Under the pieces are notes generated by a model. It saw only the letters and a list, made by a program, of their open reading frames with translations, was not told the origin of the DNA and did no database searches. A stretch of 64,000 nt of DNA from Echinococcus granulosus (Eukaryota > Platyhelminthes > Cestoda > Cyclophyllidea > Taeniidae): positions 1 to 64,000 of the forward strand of contig NW_020170487.1 of the NCBI RefSeq assembly GCF_000524195.1, read 5' to 3'. Positions 49,001 through 60,999 of this stretch are shown in pieces. Numbering within the stretch: the stretch's first letter is position 1; every line of letters begins with the position of its first letter. The translations under genes and the position numbers were made by a program.

Positions 49001-51768
49001 CTTTGAGGTTTGTTGACACCAATGGCTGAGTAGTCATTTTCATATTTATTTTCCACAATTTATTATCAATCCCTATTTAGTCGGGGCTGACCTGCTTGTT
49101 CGACCTGATCACGAAGAAATGCACACAGACACTAGCCAATGCTCACACCGGTGCTGTTCGAAGTCTCATTCTCACAGGTGATCGGGTAAGACCGAATCCC
49201 CTTGGCTAATTAATCCCCCTAGAAAGGCATCATTTCCGGAAGTGCAGATTCCAAAGTAGGATTCTGGGATTTTGATTTGAATGTGCATTTAAAAAGGTAA
49301 GCTATTACCTCCAGATGAATTGCTTACAAAAGGAAGTGAATTATTTAGAAAATGGTACTTCTGAGTTTGCTTACACTGTAACCATCTCGACAATGCTTTC
49401 TCTCATTATTTTGCCTTTTGTTTACGAAGCCACTCATTCCTCACTTTCACAGCTTCAACCTTTTTTATGACTCCAGCAATCGTGTTGGGAGAATGCAAAG
49501 GCTGAAATACGTAGTTGTTTTGGGCGAAAAGATGGTGCTTCAACGCATCAAAATAAGCGAATAGCTGTACACCTTCATCGATAAATATTTTTTCCTAGGG
49601 AAAGCACAGCTTAATTTGACTTTAGATTAAGTTTTTCGGACCCAGAAAATGGTTTTTATTAACCTCATTCCACCTACTACATTGGTAAGTATGCCCTTTC
49701 AGTGGTCCGAGCCTCTACCTGAAGTCACACCGACCGGTCCAATCAGTTGCTGATCAGGTAACTGCTCTGACCACTACTCCAGACAACCGTCTTATCGCTG
49801 TGGCAATGGTTAATCTACATGTGGATATCTACTTTACGGACTCATTCAAGGTGAACCCTTTCATAACTTCTGCCATTAAATCACTTTTTCCAGTACTTGA
49901 GGTGCGGTTTGAATAATCCATTTTCTCCTTTCACTTCTAGCGGGTGCATAGCCTCTATGGCATGTCTGCTCCTGTGAGTTGCATGGACGTGTCAGAGGAC
50001 AGCCGTCTGCTCTTAACCGGCAGCGGAGACAAGACGGTTCGATTGTGGGAGCTCCAATTCGGCAACTGTGTGCGGCGATTCGTTCAACATACTGATCCGT
50101 AAGCACGTAGTTAATTTCACAGCAGCATACTTCAGTTCCCCTCTCATTGTGTTCTACGATTTTTGCATGCGACGGTCGAGGCCTACAAGATCGACATCTT
50201 AATCACTTGTCATTGCGATATGCGGAGATGCAGTATTTTGAATTATTTGTGGGGCCAGTCATGTGCGGTTCAAAGCGTAAATCAAAAAGTGTCTCCATAC
50301 TGAATTAATGATGCATTTGTTTCGGGTTAAATTAATTTTTAGCCTTTAATTTTAGTGTGAAAGTCAGATTGCAGGGATTTTTAGTGATTATCTTATGTGG
50401 TTCATTTGATGTCGGTTTCAGGATTACGGCTGTGCGGTTCATGCATGGCTCGACTCTGGCCTTCTCTGCAGATCTCGGTGGAATTATCCGTGAATGGGAT
50501 GTCAAAAAACTGCAGGAGGTTTGTGTGCTGAAGGTAATTATAGCACGACTGTCAATTTGACTAATTTATTTTATGGTGTTGGGATAAAAGTAATTATTTC
50601 TCCTCGACTTGAAACTAGCAGAATCGCGTTGTTTAACACAACCGCAAGAAATAGTAACCATTTGAAGTAATTTATTGTGCTACTTTCTCTCCTAAAGGGC
50701 CATGAAGGTGGCATCACAGGTCTCGTGACCCTGGCAACCCGCCCAGGTCTTGGTAAACTAATGCGAAAGAATCGTCCTCGTGCACCCCCCAAGCGCAAAC
50801 GTTCAGACACTTTCGATGTAGCCTCCGCTGACGAGGGCGAGGAGGACGACTTTGAAGCGGATATCTGCGGCGGCGTAGTAATATCCACCGGTCGTGACTT
50901 CTCCTGTCGTGTGTGGTGTGAGTCTGAGGAACCTCTGGTGCTCGAAGAGGAGGCGGAGCTGGCTCGTGAGGCCGCGGAGGATGAGCACGAGCTTGCCCGC
51001 TATGAAGCCATCGTACCGGGAGCTGTTGCTCCCGAGGCCGGTGAAACTGGACCCCTAGGCCGTCCCACTGTCACTACTCGTAATGCTGTAAGTCTCACAT
51101 TCATTTACTGGAACCCTCTTTAACTATCTCCCCTCTAAATAGGCGGACTCATTGATGGAGGCAATAGACATATACACCAGACAGACGCAGATTGAAAATG
51201 AGTCAGAGCCACCGCATCCACTGATGGTGGCCTATGGCGTACCTGACGACCCCGACCGCTTTCTCTTCACCATCTTCTCCTCTCTCCGATTACCTGCAAG
51301 CGGTGGTATGTCCGGGCTGGAACACGCACTGGGCTGCATACACAGCGACCACGTGACTCGTCTTCTACCTCGTCTGGCCGCGTGGATGGGGCGCGGATGG
51401 GACATAGAACTGTGCGGTCGCGCCCTCCGCTACCTCTGCACCCTCCATGCCGCTCTCGTGACTGCTGATACCAATCTGACCTCCACCCTTGCTGCTGCTG
51501 TGGCTGCCAAACGGTCACATCTCTCGCAGACCAAGGTGAGCCGTCCTATTAATACCGTTTAAGCTCTTAAAAAGTCCTACTCAATTTATCGCCTCTTACC
51601 TTGTAGAAGATGCTTGGGATGAATCTGGCGGCGCTAGATCTCTTGCAGCGGAAGATTGAGGAGGAGAACCAGATTTCTCTGTTCGAGGAGGCTACCTCAA
51701 AACGAGTGAAGCGAATAAAGAAGATTAAGGAGAAAATTGCCAAGCGAGCGGCCGTCCCCACTGGTTGA
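46005..51768 (+). CDS. WDR3: WDR3 / UTP12 homologue, small-subunit processome WD-repeat protein
   Basis: Seventeen exons with consistent phases, totalling 3162 nt (1053 residues; human WDR3 943): 46005-46178, 46208-46426, 46459-46574, 46646-46814, 46884-47090, 47162-47250, 47349-47517, 47584-47858, 48806-49007, 49081-49185, 49223-49296, 49703-49850, 49941-50098, 50422-50533, 50698-51087, 51143-51535, 51607-51768. WD repeats fill the first 850 or so residues, for example YRLKGHRGAVTSVKVI, GRDTFIKFWCLKTQHCF, GSSDTNLRLWK, NNLVEEYSL, GSADSKVGFWDFDL and GSGDKTVRLWEL. EEPLVLEEEAELAREA leads into the C-terminal Utp12-type helical domain (LMEAIDIY, ending in a Lys/Arg-rich tail). UTP12 is part of the UTP-B complex of the small-subunit processome in the nucleolus, needed for 18S rRNA maturation. 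The start MPITNTYRRYTADGTFG matches the family N-terminus. Several introns are unusually short. Confidence 0.95.
46179..46207 (+). other. 29-nt intron in WDR3
   Basis: GTGAGTTAAA opens and GGAATAG closes this intron. Reading through meets an in-frame TAA. Using the next AG at 46224 gives a 46-nt intron but then an in-frame TGA. Only the 29-nt form leaves an open frame into the next WD repeat. Confidence 0.7.
46427..46458 (+). other. 32-nt intron in WDR3
   Basis: GTAAGACAG opens and TTTTTTTAG closes the intron, and phase 0 is kept. Splicing joins GSSVACAS to ESELHILDI and leads into YRLKGHRGAVTS, a good WDR3 match. Without splicing the frame shifts and stops at 46510. Confidence 0.82.
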
Positions 51769-53312
51769 GTGTATTTAAGATATTGCATAACATGCTTGTG
51801 CTGTATTTACTCATTTGTATGCTACAAATTTGTCCCCGACCTATGTACATTATGTTTTTTCAAAGGGTACTTGTTAATTTTTACGTGCTCTAGTCTTACT
51901 CTTAGGAAATTCTTTAAACAAGCTGAAAAGCCCAGCTGTGAGTGGCTGTAATTTCCCCCCGAAGCAGAACTGGAGGTGATTTTCATATCCGTGATAAAGG
52001 CGACCTTCGGCACTTGTCTTGTTAACTAAGAATTCTGCGACGATTAATTATACTTGTCCAAAATGATTGTTTCATGATGATTAAATGACAGGCAGTAGCT
52101 GTTGATGCAAAGACCGAACTTCTAATAACTGAAGTCAGCGGTCCTGTAAACCCATCGCAGCACTTGACGGGCAGCGGTTTTGCTTCGGGGTTATTCAGTT
52201 GAGACTACCGCCTGAGATGGAATGCAAGGCCATGTTATTTTTATTCAAGGTTTTCCCCTTTTGATTCTAATTGATGCAACACCCCAGCTTGGTATTGTTT
52301 GTGGAGTCGCGTCGCCTACACAGGATGAGCAACTTACTGGAAAGGGAATACGTGGGAAGCAAGCGAATTTGATCCGAAAATTGGATGATTTAAGCACCAA
52401 CCGTTTGCAGCATAAGTGAAGTAGTTTAAAGAGACAATGTTTATTGTATATCGCAATATTAATGCCTATGATTGGACATCAAAATGCGGCACCAAGTAGT
52501 TCGCTTTGGTCACAATCACAGAGAAATAACACTAACACAATTACTAAATAAATCATAATGCAGGTATTTATTCAGAGCTTGTCAGGCCATACACTGGGGC
52601 GTCTTCATAGCTCCTTTTGAGTTTGAAGGGTCTACAAGCCGCAACAATAATGATGTAAATAATCCGGAAGCGGGAGTGGGGACATTTTAAACTAAAGTTA
52701 AGTACGAATCCCAAGTAACTATTGCATGAAAGGCGGGCTGTTATCACTGTATCAGGTTTGACTGTAAACAGTGATTTTGTCAAGCGCTGAGTAGGTATAA
52801 TGAAAATTTCCCTCCAAAATAGTGACTCCTGAAATAGTTGTGAGTAGATCCGAAACAAGGGTGAACACTAGTAGTGTGCAGAAAGTAGTGAAGAATGCGT
52901 TGAAGGTTCACATATTCGTATTGAAGGAGGGTCCACTGTAGTGAATAAGTAGCGTATCACTCTAGTAAGGTGCTGTAACCTGTTCACAACACTTATCCAC
53001 GACTTTCTGTCACAAATATGTGTCACGTTAGGGATGCCTACCTATGAGTCCACCGCATTGGAAAAAGAAAATTGAACTGCCAGACTGAGTTGGGGATGAA
53101 GTTTAGTGCTCCAAGCTCACATACTTCAAACGCAAATCAGTTGGCTCGAGGACAGGCGCCAAACACCTCGATAGCGCCGCCTTCAAGGCGTCGTGCATGG
53201 CACGCTGGGTGGAGAGGAAGGTCCTCGTAATCTGCAGTTGTTCTTGCAACACATTGTCCAGAGCCACGAGACAAGGACTGTGGGAGGTTAGAGCTAAAAT
53301 ACGGGACGGGGG
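51769..53312. other. Intergenic region after WDR3
   Basis: About 1.5 kb holding the convergent 3' ends of WDR3 and the next minus-strand gene. The frames at 52222-52419 and 52568-52858 have no motif. I see no repeat copy or RNA gene here. Confidence 0.5.
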
Positions 53313-56300
53313 TTACATCAACAGTCTCAGCATAGGCAATTTGGTATGCGTTTTCCATTCTAGGAAAAAAAAATAAAACTCAAATGCGATGAGATGGACA
53401 GTCACAGAGTTAGAAATACAACTGAGATGCGAAAAGGGGCTTTGAAATATGCCTCATTAGGTTTCAGATGAAACTTAGAGTTCCCACATCGAAAATATTA
53501 CTATTTGAATACGGAACTGGGGTACGAGATTGGAGGAATTGGACAACAATCGAACTCTGGATTTGGAGGTTATGGACGATGGAAAAACTTATGGGATTGA
53601 GGTATTTCCAGTGCTAGTTTTTTAAGGAAGAGAAGGGATAAAAGATTACTTTCCATAAGGGAAAATGAAGTTATATTTCCCATATGCACTGGATGCATAA
53701 CAAAACCGACCCATTGACATACTCTTAATGACGCTTTTCGTGTCAAGCGGATAGGGTAGAATGGGGCGAGGACCAGGACGTTTGGCAATTATGTGTTCAA
53801 CAGCGGCAGTAACTGCGGCAACGAACGCCTTCTGGTCGCAGTCGCCTGTGCGTGAAGGGGATTGTCGAGGCTCAACATCTGTCATTATACCAACATTACG
53901 AGAGCTCCCTCTTCCTTCGTTCTCCCTTGCTTTCCTGAAGCATAAAATGGCAGCATGATGGTCAAAGTTGAGGTAGTGTTGAATAAAGCCACTGGTCTTC
54001 CAGCCCTTCTGTATGCCTACAAAGTCTTACTTCAAGACCCCTGTGATTTGCGACGACTTTAAATACTTTTGGTTTACTCGATCAGAAATGACGGGACTTG
54101 ACAGCAAATTGAAATGAGTACTAAATGAAATGTTTTTCCATCGTCTTATATGCTACTAGGATCTTCCTGCTTAGTAAGAGCGACTGACGATTAGATATCG
54201 TCCAAAATCCTCCAATTTTCGGACAATGTTGGGCAGCTTTTTCCGCTCAAGTCAAAATACAGACGCTGAGGTTTGTCGAGTGCGAGTAGGGGAAAATGCA
54301 AAAAAATATTTTCGGCTTGTTGATTGATAATTACCCCAAATGTTTTAGACTGGTTGTCATATCAACGAATAAACCTGACCTAAGTGGTCAGTTACCGTTA
54401 AGCTGTAATGGATACTCACTGGAATGTATGGAATTTTGATTCGCCGGTGTTCTTTATTATCTCCGCACGCTTTTTAGATTTCTTTGCATACCCTTTGACG
54501 AAAGCAGGGCTACTGTACTGAGGCATTGGGGTAGATTGAACTAAAAAATTACAAAACTCTGATTGACTTTCGGAGAATATGATGTAATTCACAAAAGTGT
54601 TTGGGTCCTGAAACACTCTTTTCTGCTGTCGTACCTCTTACACTGCCTCTAAAAGACAGCTCGGATATTTTTTGGTGAGATTAAGACTGTGCAGAACTGT
54701 GGTACTTGAATTCCATGTTTAACCATCGGGTTCCAATTACGCGAGCACTTCCACTCGGTGGCATGGCCCCTGGGCCATGCCAGTAGCCCTCAGCCCTTCT
54801 AAACTTCGTCAATCCACTTTCTGCCCTAGAGTTGTGACTTCTTTTCACTTCAGGTAAGACTGGGAGCGCTACATTGGTGACGGTGGAAAGCAAAGCCAAC
54901 CATAAAGAACAAATACCCTGATTTCCGTTTCTGAACGCCAAACCTTAACATGGCGGAAGAAGGGCTTATAATGGGGATAGGAGAATCTGTGACGATCCCT
55001 ACCAGAAGGGTTGAAAATAGCGTCTACTTTACGCACCTGCCTCGGCCTCGTACTCTGCAGGAATGTTATTAACAAATAAAATGGCCCTACCCGTAAAACA
55101 TCTTGAAAACTTCATTACGAAGCGATCTACGGTCCCTATGCGGAGATGTTATTGTGGTGAATACGTGATACCTCCTCCAAATCGCTACTGACTGGATAGA
55201 ACCCAAATAGATATGAATGGGCATGACGGAAGTGGGATGAAAGTGGCAAGAAGGAACAGACACAGGCACTTAAAGCTCCACAATTGTACTTTCGTCCAGC
55301 AGCACGGTTCCCCGGGTCATGGCAGTAGCCCCTCTACCCTTCTCTACATCGGCAATACATTTTCTGTCCTGGAGTCATGACTTCTTCCGACTTCAGGAAA
55401 GACTTCGGGCGCTACATTAAATGTCCTCGTCGTTAAATGTAAATTTTATTCCACAATCAACCATTTTAAATTGGCAGAACAATGGGGCAACTGATAGTTG
55501 ACGACACAAGTTTTTAGAAGACAAGTCACTCAATTGTAAGAGAAAAAAATACAATGCAGATGTGCCAGTGACCCCTATTTTCGACTGCATATACTCAGTG
55601 AACGTTTCTACTTACATTTTCTAGGAGTTTCCACTTCTGTGGCTAACCCCCTCTCTTAGTCCCTCCTGGCTGGCTGGTTTCAGGATGCATTTCTATGCAC
55701 GTACTTTACGCGCACCAATTCTGTCTGTGGGATCAAGTTTAATCAAATACTACAAGTAAGTGAGACGGGAACCACTTCGTGCCTCCAACATTCTCCACCA
55801 GTCGGATGGCGATTGGATGTGCGCTCCTCGTACTACCTTGCCTGCTCGTGCTCGGTGGCAAATAATGGCATCTGTATCGAAGTCTTGTCTATTAACTACT
55901 CTAGTTAAGATAGTGCTCCACGGGATCCAAATTCACGCACACAAACACCAGATCACTAAAACTTAGCAATTTGTGTACTTATCCACAAGTAACAATTAAA
56001 ATGTCATTTCGGAAAGTTGAAAGCCTACCATATCTTGAATTGACAAATTTGCTAGAAGATGCGCCTGACCTGACACTCCTACGCACTGCTTTGTGCTCAC
56101 TTTCGGAAGCACTAGGCAGTCTTGTCAACCTTTTATCGGCCTCTTCGTCACTTGACGATTCAAAGTCATCGGAGTATTCGCCTACGTTTTCAGTAGTCCT
56201 TTCATTGCCTGGGGAGGCGCTTCCACTATCTTTTGCATGTGTGAAGGGTACATGTGGGTGTTCAGCACTATCCAAAGAGCTGTTTGAACGGGACAGTGAT

Positions 56301-58001
56301 GGGGAGGAACTCTGTGACTGATCTAATAGTGAAAAGATGAAACGTTCTTGCTATCAGGTGCCATGCATAACCAGTAAGATGGTCAGAATTTTATTAAACT
56401 TGAAGTGTTTAATCTTATTAGTTGTGAAATATAAATGCAAATATTCTCAGTATTTGACCTTCATTGGCTAAAAATCGGTGATATACACTTGAGTTTACAT
56501 AGGGATTGAGGATGACAAATTAGTACTACTTGTTAACTCATATCTATGTGTCGAAAAGTAGTACCAACCGTCCCCTTGAATGGACATTATTTCTTCAAAG
56601 TTGTATACCACTGGGGCTTTGGAATTTCCACCTAAGGTGAAAAAACGATGGTTAAGTAACTATATATTTGCATTACCTAGCAAATGCAAGTTATACAAAG
56701 CCTGTAGCAAGAAAACTTCTAGATGAATCGCCGGAAATTATTCGATTTAAGACAATAATCATAGGAAGACTGGCCTTTGAAAACTGATGGTTTGAAGGAA
56801 GATGATCTTTTTTCAACCCGTCGTCGTGGCATTGGTCGAAGGGCTAAGGACTTCGCTTCTGTTGCGGAAGAGATTGGGTCTGCAACTTTCTGATCCTCAT
56901 TTATGTCATCAAAAACGCCACTTTGAATTGCACAAAGCTAAAACATTTTTCTAGCATTAGCTTTGCTGATAACACATGAAGTTGCGAAAAAAAGAACACA
57001 ATCTTAAATTTTGAGAGTACTTCCCGTTATTTTACGAAGAAAAGCACTAAGATTTTACAAAATATGTTAAATAGGTGGATGCAAAATTCTTAACTGCAAA
57101 GATTAAAAATTGGTTAAAAACTTACAGACTTTGGAGTTGAGGAAAGACGGTAAGTTGAAGGAGATCTTTGATCAGCGGATTGAATGTCGGGGGATTTTTT
57201 TGTTCTTAAGGTTTCAATCTCAGATAATTCATCCCCTAAATCTATAAGGTTACCATAGTATTTAGTCGGAGGAATTTTGCGATTTATATAAAAATTTTTA
57301 AGTGTTAAAGTAAGCGTGTGGTTCTAATACATACAAAGCAAAAACACATCAAACAAACTTAAAAGAAACAAATGCACTCATTTTAATTGATTGACCATGT
57401 GTAAGGGCATTCATTGCCAAATAGGAAACAACAGATTATTATTTTGAGGCAAAAATATTTGGGGACCAGAATTTTTTAGTAAGAATTCACAACTTACCGA
57501 TATTTAAATTAGGGGGTTTTACGATCTTTGAATCTCTACAGTGGAAATATGAAAACTTGAATTATGATTAGGGTATCAGCGAAGTTGTTGTGAATCACTT
57601 CCTTGGTTCTTGTGCTACATTCACTCACACTTAATCAACAACTTATAAAACCTTACAGAATAAAAAATTTGAATTCTTAGTTAATAAACTCCAGGTGCAA
57701 AAAAAATTGGCATATTTATTAACAAGACAGACTTCTTTCGAGGTTGAACTCACTTGGAGGTCGATACACGAGCGTTCGTTTTGAGGAATGAGGCACCAAC
57801 AGAAGTAGCGGACCCATACGTTGCAGCTGTTCTAATAATATCGTTTACTTTTTCTTGCTTGACATCAGAAAGTGTTTCCAAGTAAGCCTTAATTCTCTAT
57901 TAACATACAGTAAAGCGAACCTTAAATTCACTTTCGTAACCCACATCTTCATTTTTGGGGACAGCATTATTGGAAAAACGGCCCTTGCTTTTACGATACA
58001 T
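53313..58001 (-). CDS. Uncharacterised multi-exon protein with a YSDDFE motif
   Basis: I do not recognise this protein firmly. Proposed exons on minus: 57921-58001, 57754-57896, 57498-57535, 57126-57241, about 56765-56937, about 56568-56625, about 55990-56322, 54420-54540, 53723-53934, about 53313-53350. Exons 1-4 fit in phase without adjustment, as do the two exons at 54420-54540 and 53723-53934. The donors of the exons near 56765 and 55990 are weak. The sequence is polar and Ser-rich. Features are a helical N-terminal part (FKRIKAYLETLSDVKQEKV), RPMPRRRVEKR, then GEYSDDFESSSDEEADK, a lysine-rich YAKKSKKRAEII, a GIMTDVE motif and a helical AVTAAVEHIIAKRPGPRPI. YSDDFE/YSEDFE motifs are frequent in centrosomal and ciliary proteins and in the C19orf44 type. 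That link is a guess. The first ATG at 58001 is preceded by a possible acceptor, so further 5' exons may exist. Confidence 0.5.
54720..54890 (-). repeat. Dispersed repeat family, near-complete copy
   Basis: Lies in an intron of the minus-strand gene. On the minus strand it reads AATGTAGCGCTCCCAGTCTT, ACCTGAAGTGAAAAGAAGTC, GAAGGGCTGAGGGCTACTGG, then CATGGCCCAGGGGCCATGCC, and ends with GTAATTGGAACCC and GGTTAAACATGG. It is one of the best guides to the family's full length, about 170 bp. Confidence 0.7.
55300..55420 (-). repeat. Dispersed repeat family copy
   Basis: On the minus strand it reads AATGTAGCGCCCGAAGTCTT, TCCTGAAGTCGGAAGAAGTC, GACAGAAAATGTATTGCCGA, then GAGAAGGGTAGAGGGGCTAC and TGCCATGACCCGGGG. 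The block order is the same as in the copy at 54720-54890, about 0.5 kb away in the same intron. Confidence 0.7.
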
Positions 58002-59799
58002 TAATTTCTAAAATATGTGGCAAAAGAGTAAATGATAATGCAAAGTGTAGGAATCGGGTGAGAGGGTTTTTAGATTATGCAAAATAGAATTTGCCTAATA
58101 TTAACACAAAAGCAATACCGTCATTAGTTTTGCTCGAAAGCCAAGTATGAGGTAAAGTAATTAAATAAACTGCATATGGGTGCTTAAAAATTATGTTACA
58201 AGGTATATCACCCGTTTATTGGCTTGTCGAATACTTGTGCCAGTTTAAATAGTGAACACGATTTTCGCATCTACATAAAATACTAAGAGATATTACTACA
58301 GCAAATATTAACATAAATACAATATGCCATATCAAGGTGTTAGAACTCAGCAGGATGTCCGAACTTAATATCAAATGCACTCTCAACATCACTTAAAATT
58401 GTTCAAATAACCGCGGCATTAAGTGAACCTGAACCAGCATACTGCAAAAGGATAAGTACGCAATTATTCACCGAAGCATTTCATCAAAATATGTAATATT
58501 TTTTTCGTGCAAAGTGACCACTATTTGCTAAAATTTTCTCTTTATAATGAATCATCATCAGGTCACTAATGTAACATCACAACATCTGTGCCTTCAAATG
58601 ACATATGAAGCAATCTATCCTTATATAAAGATAATTACAGCACTTATTATAGTGACTTTGGCTGCAAGCAAAAATATTTTTGAGACGTATTGTTTAATTC
58701 ACCTTGGATCGTCAAGGTTTTAACAGGAGGCATATTTAGTTGTGTCTTCGCGTATTGCTTTTGCTTGTTGTTGGTTGTGCGGACTATTAGATGCAATCGG
58801 CCAGCGGAGAACAATCTTTGGGGTCGGATTTCTTATTGGTATGCGGTACCCTATGTGCTTCCTTTCTTCTAACGGCACATATCACACACGAGGTCCTCAC
58901 ATGCTTGCTCTTATAGTCATATTATATCGCGTCTAGGATCGATGTTATTATGGAATCGATAGGTTTTTGCACCGAAGCTTCATGACGCGTCATCCGAACT
59001 GATTAGTTTTTTTTGTTTTTTACGTAATTGGGAGTGATGACATTAGGTCCTGCTTATTTCAGTGTAGCGTAGTTTTCCTCTTTAAAAACACTGGTTGGAT
59101 ATTAAAATGAGGTCATTTACTTCGCTATTTACAGTTGTTTTAGGTAGGTTTGGTTTTCAGTTCCGTAATCACTTTTGATCTCGTTCTTGAAAAGCATTGT
59201 CTGCGTCGTGCATTCTTGTGTGTTTTTTCGACGACCCGTTTTTGGATTCTTCCTGTTGCGGCGGACACCGAGATAATCTTAATCGTTAGAACCTGCTTTC
59301 TACTTAGATAAGCTGCTAAAATTTTTGTTTTAATGAATTTTACCTTTTTCTTTAGTTCCGTTGCATTTGTCTATTTTAATCGATGGCAAGCTTTACATGC
59401 CTGCATATCTTCGCGGTCTACTTTATTACTTTTTTGTAATCAACTTAGTTACTCCACTTTTTGAGACTCGTTAACAGTGAATTTAGACTCACTTTCAAGT
59501 ATGCTGAAGTGGAAGTTTTATTGATCACATTTTGTCTTGATTTAAGAGGTGAAAATGTGGTTTTCTGTTTCGACTAAGTCAATCACTTTATACGCGATTT
59601 CATTCATTATAAACTGCCTGACTTCCAACAGGAATTTTTAGGCACGCCATTTTTAAACGTCATATCAATGGTTCATTTAATTAGCTTTATGTTTGCCTCC
59701 AGATTTAAAAGTTCATCGTAAAGGTCTCTGTTTGCTCGTTCGTCTTCCTCAAATTTCGCGCTTCACTGTAGCGTTGGTGGCCTCTCCTTGCTGCCTACG

Positions 59800-60045
59800 C
59801 ACATTCAAACACACTATCACATCTACCCACAGTTCCCTACATCCACACATGCACATGCATACACACCTGCTTTCAGTTGTGCACCCTGCCGTCTTCGCAC
59901 CCTTAGAACCGATACACACACGCACACGCACACATGCACGGCACGAATGCAAACACATGCGCGGGCATATACACATACACACCATTATCGATCCACATCA
60001 GTGTGTGTGTATGTATGTACGTATGTGTGTGGGTGTGGTGGTTCT
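59800..60045. repeat. CA/TG-rich tract
   Basis: CACACACGCACACGCACACA near 59915 is followed by GTGTGTGTATGTATGTACGT at 60003 onward. The two halves are complementary in composition, so a fold-back or left-handed structure is possible. Confidence 0.65.
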
Positions 60046-60726
60046 GCCAGCGCACAGCTAATATCACATCTCTATTCACCCCATGTGTTCGCTCGTGTGC
60101 TACTAGACGATTGTTGCAACTGTCTGTAAGACTTTCGTTAAATGTTTATTCGAACCAAGACCAGTTTTATTTTTGAGCCTTAAAATATCAACATTACTTC
60201 AGTGGCTTTTTGTGGAAGCTTTCAATTCTCTAAAACCATTTTCCTGCGTTCGTTTTGTATGTATGCCTTTCAATTCCACTCCGTCCATTCTAAATACCTA
60301 AGTCAGTGTCATTGCATACATTAAATCTATTAAAAATCGACTTTATAATAGCATGGGAAGGCTTGTCCTTTCCCTAGTCTATGTGTAGTTGGTAGCGCAA
60401 TGCCGAGGTTTTTATGAGATTTTTCTTTATATCTGAATGTCCAATGCGTGCTTCCGTAGACTACTATGTGGAAGAATTATATACATGGTCACTGTGCATA
60501 TTCAACTCTGGATTGCACCTTATTTCAATGCACATGACTTCATGTGGATAAATCACACCACCATTGTACCTTGAATGTTCGCCTCTGCCACGTCTTTTAA
60601 GTCTAATCTTTTAACTTTGACATCACGCATGATAATTCATTTTTATTGGTAGTTATAGATGTTCCATAAAGCAGAGCTGCATGCTAAATATAAGGTTTGC
60701 CCATGGTTGAATGTTTTATTTTTCCT

Positions 60727-60850
60727 ACGAGAAACACACGCACATACACATGCACCTACACTTTCGGAAATGGGTGTGCGTGTGTTAGGGTGACAGGCTT
60801 GCAAACACACGTGCGCACTCACCCAATCACATACACACACACGCATGCAA
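60727..60850. repeat. CA/TG-rich tract
   Basis: CACACGCACATACACATGCA near 60735, GTGTGCGTGTG near 60775 and ACATACACACACACGCATGC near 60829. It lies about 150 bp before the first recognised exon of the BEN gene. Confidence 0.6.
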
Positions 60851-60999
60851 TCGTAAAACCACGCGAGCCGGCGATGAGTCATTTACTGTCCCTGAAATAT
60901 TCGTGATTGGATCACGGTGGTTCTTCCTAAACCCGAGAAACGAGACAACTTTCTATGCAAGGTTAAACGCACGGGTCAAATCAAACATTGACATTGTAG

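Larger units (their letters stand above)
58002..60999. other. Intergenic region with CA/TG-rich tracts before the BEN gene
   Basis: About 3 kb. Around 58386-58442 on the minus strand a small acceptor-flanked frame (YAGSGSLNAA) could be an extra 5' exon of the minus-strand gene. The rest is T-rich up to 59690. It then carries two CA/TG-rich tracts, whose frames are low complexity. Untranslated or short first exons of the BEN gene may lie here but cannot be placed. Confidence 0.4.

Noticed and set aside
53137..53358. Frame starting MENAYQIAY on the minus strand
   Set aside because: Its acceptor (TTTTCCTAG) joins the preceding exon in another phase, which leads to an earlier stop at 53313. An alternative junction could rescue it, so it is not fully excluded.
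54727..54742. GGGTTCCAATTACGC, like a tRNA B box (minus-strand repeat copy)
   Set aside because: It lies on the strand opposite to the repeat's inferred orientation, and no A box or cloverleaf could be found.
59693..60176. Several overlapping frames rich in His and Thr
   Set aside because: They are produced by CA/TG simple sequence.
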